Source of the DNA: Silene conica
Lineage: Eukaryota; Streptophyta; Magnoliopsida; Caryophyllales; Caryophyllaceae
Assembly: GCA_029255685.2 (NCBI GenBank)
Contig: CM055312.2
Location: 53,540,202-53,604,201, forward strand
Direction of reading: 5' to 3'
Length of the DNA stretch: 64,000 bases
Positions 58,335 through 64,000 of this stretch are shown here, one piece after another. The notes under the pieces were generated by a model. That model was not told the origin of the DNA and did not search any database. It saw only the letters and a list, made by a program, of their open reading frames with translations. The translations under genes were made by a program, and so were the position numbers. Position 1 is the stretch's first letter, and each line of letters opens with the position of its first letter.

Positions 58335-60338
58335 AATACCGAACCTCCCGGCAGACTATAATCGACCGTCGCCGAACACCAGCATAACAGCTGAGGTCAC
58401 TAGGTCTAGTCCTGCAGAACTAGCCTGGGCCCAATAATATCTCATCATCTCAAATCCGTATCCAATGCATATGCCATGCTCATGAATGCAACACTAATAG
58501 TAATCATACTTATCAATGCAACAGTAATAATAATTACTCATAATCATATACCATCCTCATATCATTCATTCTCATCATCTATATCATACACCCAACATCC
58601 GTTCATAACACGTAACAGTAGTATAGTGACAGTGTAACCTACCTGGATAGCAATATAGTCCAAAAACAAGCCAGCGAGTAAATAGAATAGTGCCACTTCA
58701 AAAGCGTCACCTAACAATATAATATACGTAATTACTAACTAATACAATTATGCAACTAATATAATATGTCAATTATTCAAATTAATAATTTAAATAATAT
58801 CTTACGCATAACGAGACCGTACCAAACATGACTACCTCCATTAATAATCGAACATAGAAAATATTATTGAACTATTGATAACCGTCACATTCTTGTATAC
58901 TAATATTACTTAACAACTTAATAATTAATTATTATGAACAATATTACCAATAATACTAAACATACTTATTACTAATAATAACATAAACAACAAAACAACA
59001 AAACAACAACAATAATAATAATAATAATAATAATAATAATCATACTAATACACGGCAAAGTCAATGCCAATAACCAACTACATATAATATTAATACTACT
59101 AATCAAACACGCTACTAATCAAACACGCAGCACGCCAAAACACAGCCCTCAACAGCCAACTTCAAGACTCACCCACCGCCAACCTGGTCACCCACAACCA
59201 CCGCCGCTGGCCCTAACCATAACTACAAACTACACGCTAATACCTCCACCCTTTATCCACCGCCCGAAGCCACTACAGCAGCCACAAAATCCTCCTTAAA
59301 CTGTCGGTATACCACTCGCGTACTCTGTTTTCGTAAACGCGCCAACCCACCACGCTCCGTTAAACACCTCACTGCCATCACCCAAGCCACCCACGGCCAC
59401 CACTAAGGATCCCATACACTAACCTACTCTACCACCCACAACACCCACCTTTCGGCCACCACTTGTCGCCTTCCAAGCCACCGTAAAATCCTGCCCTAAT
59501 ATGCATGTCACCAACGATATTAACAACCTGCCCCTGTTTTTGTTTTCAACCCAACCACCACCTACACGGTGGTTGGTCACGGCCAAGGTCTAGGTCCGTG
59601 TGGTCATCCTCTCTTCTAGGGTTCGGTCTAGTCTCAGTCCTATGGTTCAGATATAAACGGCTCAACAAGTACATAAATAAGACCGTCACAAATAATAAAA
59701 CGATACACGAAGCGATAAAACAATGTAGTAGGACGTACCTTGATAAAACGATGGTTAGAACAACTAAAGGGACTTGGAAAGGGAATGTAGTAGGACGTAA
59801 GAGCAAGGAAGAAGAAGGGAAAGAAGGAGAGCAAAACAGTTTTGGTTGGAGGCAAGTAACGTAGTTAGGGTTGGATGTAGTGTGTACTTAGGGTTATAAG
59901 AAATAAAACAAAGGAAATTATTTGGTAGGTTATTTTATGTAGAATGATGAATAAGAGAGTAAAAAAGAAAATAAGGCAATTAAGTTTTTAAATTATTTAA
60001 ATTATATAAATTTAGAATTATTAGAAATATTAGCCATTACGTAAGAATATATAAAAAAAATAGGATTTAAATACAATTAAGACTTAAATAAATAAACTAC
60101 GTATAGATGAGAAATAAATATAAATAGGAAATATAAAATTAAAGAAATACAAATGAAATGTCATTTTACGAGATGATAATCAAATATAAAACGATTATGA
60201 AATAACAATTAATCGTAGAAGTACGATTTATAAAATAATAATAGTTTACATAAAATACTTTATAAACATTCCCTTTGAAATACTTGTATAAAACACGGTT
60301 TGACTACCGTTGACCGAGGCTAAAATACGGGTATTACA
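58335..60338 (-). repeat. Truncated inverse-orientation LTR
   Basis: Homologous to 8325-10295 (shared AACACCAGCATAACAGCTGA, GGGCCCAATAATATCTCATC). It ends GGGTATTACA at 60338. The first roughly 480 bp of this LTR type are absent. No polypurine tract or interior follows at 60339, where copia relic sequence begins. With 55447-58334 it forms a large inverted pair. Confidence 0.82.
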
Positions 60339-63303
60339 GGAACGGATTGGTAATATGATTTGCTTGAAATCATGATTAACCAATGACCACAATCACTTCA
60401 CTAAGTTTCTTAGAAGTGAGTGGGAGCTCTAAGAGGGATGTATATATCTTAATAGTTAAGATTAGGATGAGGTTCAAAAGGGAATTTGGTTCAAGTATTT
60501 GGTTTAAGGCAAAGGTTCATGATAAGCTATTGTGAATAGTAACACCAAACCATAGTGCAAGGCCAATCCTAACCAAATTTGTTGATATTTTAATTGAAAT
60601 ATTACATTAAAAAAAAACCTAATTTTTGAATAAGAAAGTTAGGTGTGTGACACCTAAAAGGTTCATTCTTTTCTAGATATCTATATATATGCGACATTAG
60701 TTATACTTCTACCACTTCATCAATATTTGATATCGATAGTGGTTATAATAATTGTTATTGGTTCATGAGATGATAGTCGTGTGACGATTAGCTTTTAACT
60801 AATGTTAACTATCTCGTAGGAAATGGAACTAGAGTAGTTGTCATTCCATTATGCGGTTTATAAGGGTTATAAATATGTACTTAATCTAGTTTTTTGGTTT
60901 AGAATTGTGCTTTAATAAAAGTTTTATGTAAGACACATAGGGTTTCACTTATATGATATAAACAAATGTTGTACCCAAATTTGCTGTGATTTGATCTATG
61001 GCTATACCAATCTAAATGTTGGTTATTTTTCACCTAAACTAGATAAATTTATAAATCATATAGAAGATAAAAGGTTCATAATTATTTTGGTGACCCCGAT
61101 CTAATCTTAGTTCTGGATTGAAATTGCATTCAAAGACTATTGTAAAATAGGTCTTCATGAATCATTTGATTGTGAATCTTATTATATATGTGAATCTTGT
61201 ACTCAAAGCAAGATAACTCGTACCTTTTTGTTGAAAAGGAAATCGAGCATAAGATTATTCTTCCTAATCACATTTGGATGTGCATAGCCGAATAACAAAT
61301 TCAATCAGAATAGTTTACATTTACTTCTTTTCTTTTACCATCAGTTTAGAAAGATAGTGGTGTATCTACTAAACGAGGTATAAAGAGAAACTCTGGATGA
61401 GATCAAAGAGTTTTTATTGTAAATATGATTACCAGTAAGATTATAATATCAAAGTTTCACGATCCGATCGTGGAAAGTATAACGTTAACTAAGTGATGAT
61501 TTTTGTTTGTTACCAAAAGTAATGTGATACAGTATCACAAGTTAAAATCTTTCCGTAACACACATTATTCGATAAGCTGTGGTTGGAAAGAGATAATATA
61601 TAACTTATACGATATGTTTTTTTTATCTTAGTCAAGTTTTATTGAACCACTTGATTTTATAATTGGGGTCTTTCTATTTTGTCTACTAATTTCTTTTTCC
61701 CACTAAGTCAAAGTACCTTTTTAAACAATCATATTCACTCAGTATTAGATATGGAAAGGTATAGTACCAAATTTGTAAGTTGTCCGGATAAAAACATGTG
61801 GTCAATTATCCTACAAGTTCATGAGAATAAAGTGTTTGTGGCTCATGATGCTGTCTTTATAGAAAAGAGGACTATTTCTAAATGACAGAGTGGGAGAAAA
61901 TATTGAAGATCCACAAATGACACAAGAAAATTGTTTTCTTATTGTCAAATAGAGTGTTTATTTATTCGGAATATACGAGGTCAAGTTAAAATCCATCACT
62001 CTTTAGAGATGATGATATAGTGTTACTTTTTGAAAGTGATGAGAGGTGATAAATCGTTATTTAAAAAATTATGATACCTCTTACTTACAAAGCGGTTGTT
62101 TAAAAGGTTGTTTCTAGTTTCAACTCTATGCAATGGCTATAGAAGTCATCTTAATCCGAATTAGAATTCAAGTATAATTATCAGGTAAATAACCTGGTAT
62201 ATTTACATGAAGAAGTTTGACCTCTTCAATGTAATTGACTTGAATAAAAAGATGTTTTCTAGGCTTAATTGGTGAACAAGGGTTTTGCACCAGTTTCAAT
62301 GCTTCTATAAACTCGCATTATACTGGCAATTGTTGCATTTCATAATTGTCAGTTTAATAGTAGGATATCAAAACCATCTTCCCGAATTTGATTCGTTGTA
62401 GAAGAAGAAGTGTGTTTGACACATTTAGAGGGTTTTGTAGATCCTTACAATCTTAAGATTGTAGCAAACTTATGAAGAAATCTTAAGAGAGCATCATGGA
62501 GTTGGAATTATTAGTTGATCGTATTATAAAATATTTCCCAAGATGTTGAGGATATTATGTTTACACATGAAGTTTAGTGGGAGTATGGTAGTCTTATGAG
62601 TCTTTATATAGTTGGTATATAAATCATTTGGAATGATGAAAGACTTAGGAGAATATTAATACATCTTAAAATATCCAGATTTATTAGATAAATCAAGAAG
62701 GAATATATGCGCTTTATTAGGAGTCTTATGTAGATGAGATTCTTGACTAGTTCCAACAAGTTGAACTCATTAGAATTGATTCTTTTTGCTTCCGCTGTCG
62801 GATTAATTTTATACGCTATGATGTATTATTGTCTTAACAATTCATATAGTTTGAGTATTGTGAGTTTTTATTAATCAAAGTTAAGTGAAGGTCATTTAAT
62901 AGCCAAATTAGTTATTATTTAGTATTTGAGAAGAACTAAGAAAATAAAACTAAGTGTTTTGATATTTTTATATTTATAATTCATGTAAGGAGTTACATGA
63001 ATGTTTGTTGTGGTTTATGTAAAAGATACATTAAACAACATCCTTTAAAACATATAGGGATTGTTTGAAATCCCGTATTGGCTATGAGGAGTTGATCTGC
63101 TGGAAGAGTTTCAGGCAGTCATACATTGTGGATTTTACAACGGAAATTAAGTACTTCATAACATTCGATGTTGTGATACGAAGTAGCTTGGATTTGACAA
63201 TAATGCAAGGACTAGTAGTAGCTCATGCAGTCGCATATCCTATCATGATATACTGTGAAAACAATGGGAGCTATCTTCGAGGCAAGGGTGCCATAATCTA
63301 GAG
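60339..63303 (+). pseudogene. Decayed copia polyprotein relic
   Basis: Short pieces of a copia polyprotein can be read in shifting frames. NGTRVVV (near 60823) lies beside the protease region. CESCTQSKITRTF (near 61190-61230) is the integrase zinc pair. FYHQFRKIVVYL (near 61335) is integrase core. ENKVFVAHDAVFIEKRTISK (to 61882) lies after integrase. MKDLGE-like sequence occurs near 62640, and RNase H remains are at 63100-63300 (DFTTEIKYF, YCENNGS). Many stops and frameshifts make it non-functional. The residues resemble element E and 50773-52326, so it is an old member of the same lineage. Confidence 0.8.
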
Positions 63304-64000
63304 TTAAGTCTAGACATGTACTTAATTAATAAGTTACATGTGATTTCAGCTATGTGAAACAATGGGAAATAACAATTGTTGATTTGATAAAATGAGGTGT
63401 CATTGATTTTAAACCAAGGTCTTGTTCAAGGCTAAACATGATAGTCATGTCGTTTCAATGTGATTGAAATAGGGCAATTGAATTACTGCAGATTATATGA
63501 TGTGTAATAATCTGATAGTGTATCAATTTTTACATATATGATAATAGCATTTATCGTTTGAGTTTTTTCAACTCTTATATATTCAGTGTTAACTGGATAT
63601 TAGTTATACTTTGTTTTTATCCAAATAGGTTGTAGTGACAATGTCGAACCCTATTAAGTGAACTAGATTAACATTGTATAGTGTCCCTAGTTACTCAATG
63701 AGGTGACGTCTCGAAGTAACTAGATTGTAAGGCGATAGATGACGAGTTCGACTGTCATATGGCCATAGAGATGGCTGGTCGATTACATAGGCAGAATGTA
63801 AAGACATTTTGTCGGACAGTGACCATTTATAGAGTCCTTTATGTTGCCTGGTCGTGGCGAGGATTTCAATTATTCCTTCGAGTCAATTCTTTAGACTTGC
63901 GACTATTTGTCTAAGTTGTTATGGTTTTCCAGTGGCTTTGGTTTTTGTCGAAGGTCGCGCCGTAAAAGGAGGCTGATGGACATTTACTGGGTCATTGTGA
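63304..64000 (+). promoter_or_regulatory. 3' UTR of the copia relic, structured
   Basis: From about 63640 it aligns with 52440-52790. Hairpins are TAGTTACT (63688-63695) with AGTAACTA (63715-63722) and an inner GAG/CTC; GGCCAT (63761-63766) with ATGGCT (63771-63776); and CAGAATGT (63792-63799) with ACATTTTG (63804-63811). TGCCTGGTCGTGG matches TGCCAGGTCGTGG near 52661. The window ends before the LTR. Confidence 0.72.

Noticed and set aside
59505..59864. 119-residue ORF in the truncated LTR
   Set aside because: Not conserved in the homologous LTR at 7845-10295; no motif.

Overview
This window is plant nuclear DNA, almost certainly from a flowering plant. Nearly all of it is transposable-element sequence: Ty3/gypsy chromovirus-type LTRs, Ty1/copia elements including a SIRE-like one with an env-like third ORF, an L1-type LINE, a hAT-type and a Mutator-like non-autonomous transposon, and a gag-protease-only LTR element. 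Initiator-tRNA-Met primer sites sit beside most 5' LTRs. The sequence alone does not identify the species. I see no tRNA, rRNA or clear host gene. One unrecognised ORF (5592-6536, minus) may be host-derived and is cut by a retrotransposon.

Layout. 1-5591: 3' end of a gypsy chromovirus (broken integrase and chromodomain) and its 3' LTR. A hAT-like element (3699-5501) sits in that LTR and itself holds a long-TIR MULE-like element (4294-5181). 5592-7174: the unknown ORF and AT-rich DNA. 7175-7844: an LTR fragment, cut by a minus-strand chromovirus (LTR 7845-10295, broken pol to 12941). That chromovirus carries a clean solo LTR of another family (10474-12172). 12942-17147: copia element E, cut in its integrase by gypsy-like element A (17148-49573, minus). 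A carries element B (18410-32767, minus) inside its 3' LTR and a SIRE-like copia C (35844-47128) in its interior. B carries a 5'-truncated LINE (20719-22149) and the gag-protease element K (25409-29996). Target-site duplications are visible for B (one mismatch), C, K, the solo LTR, the hAT and the MULE, and are tentative for the LINE. Element A versus B, and LTR versus LTR, supply several empty sites that confirm the boundaries. 49574-54272: pieces of further copia elements, with a nearly intact RT-RNase H. 54273-60338: a third A/B-type interior, then two LTRs in opposite orientation. 60339-64000: a decayed copia relic.

How the parts relate. A and B share about 2.2-kb LTRs and about 4 kb of conserved interior without coding capacity. 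They look like LARD-type non-autonomous elements that could borrow proteins from the chromovirus at 1-5591, whose LTR belongs to the same family as A's. The most unusual signals are non-coding. First, a stem in the U3 of three otherwise diverged copia LTRs shows compensatory base changes. Second, a chain of hairpins in the copia 3' UTR pairs in two diverged copies. Third, the gypsy 3' ends carry stacked hairpin-plus-polypurine modules, as if several 3' ends had been added one after another. All alignments and repeat comparisons here were made by eye.
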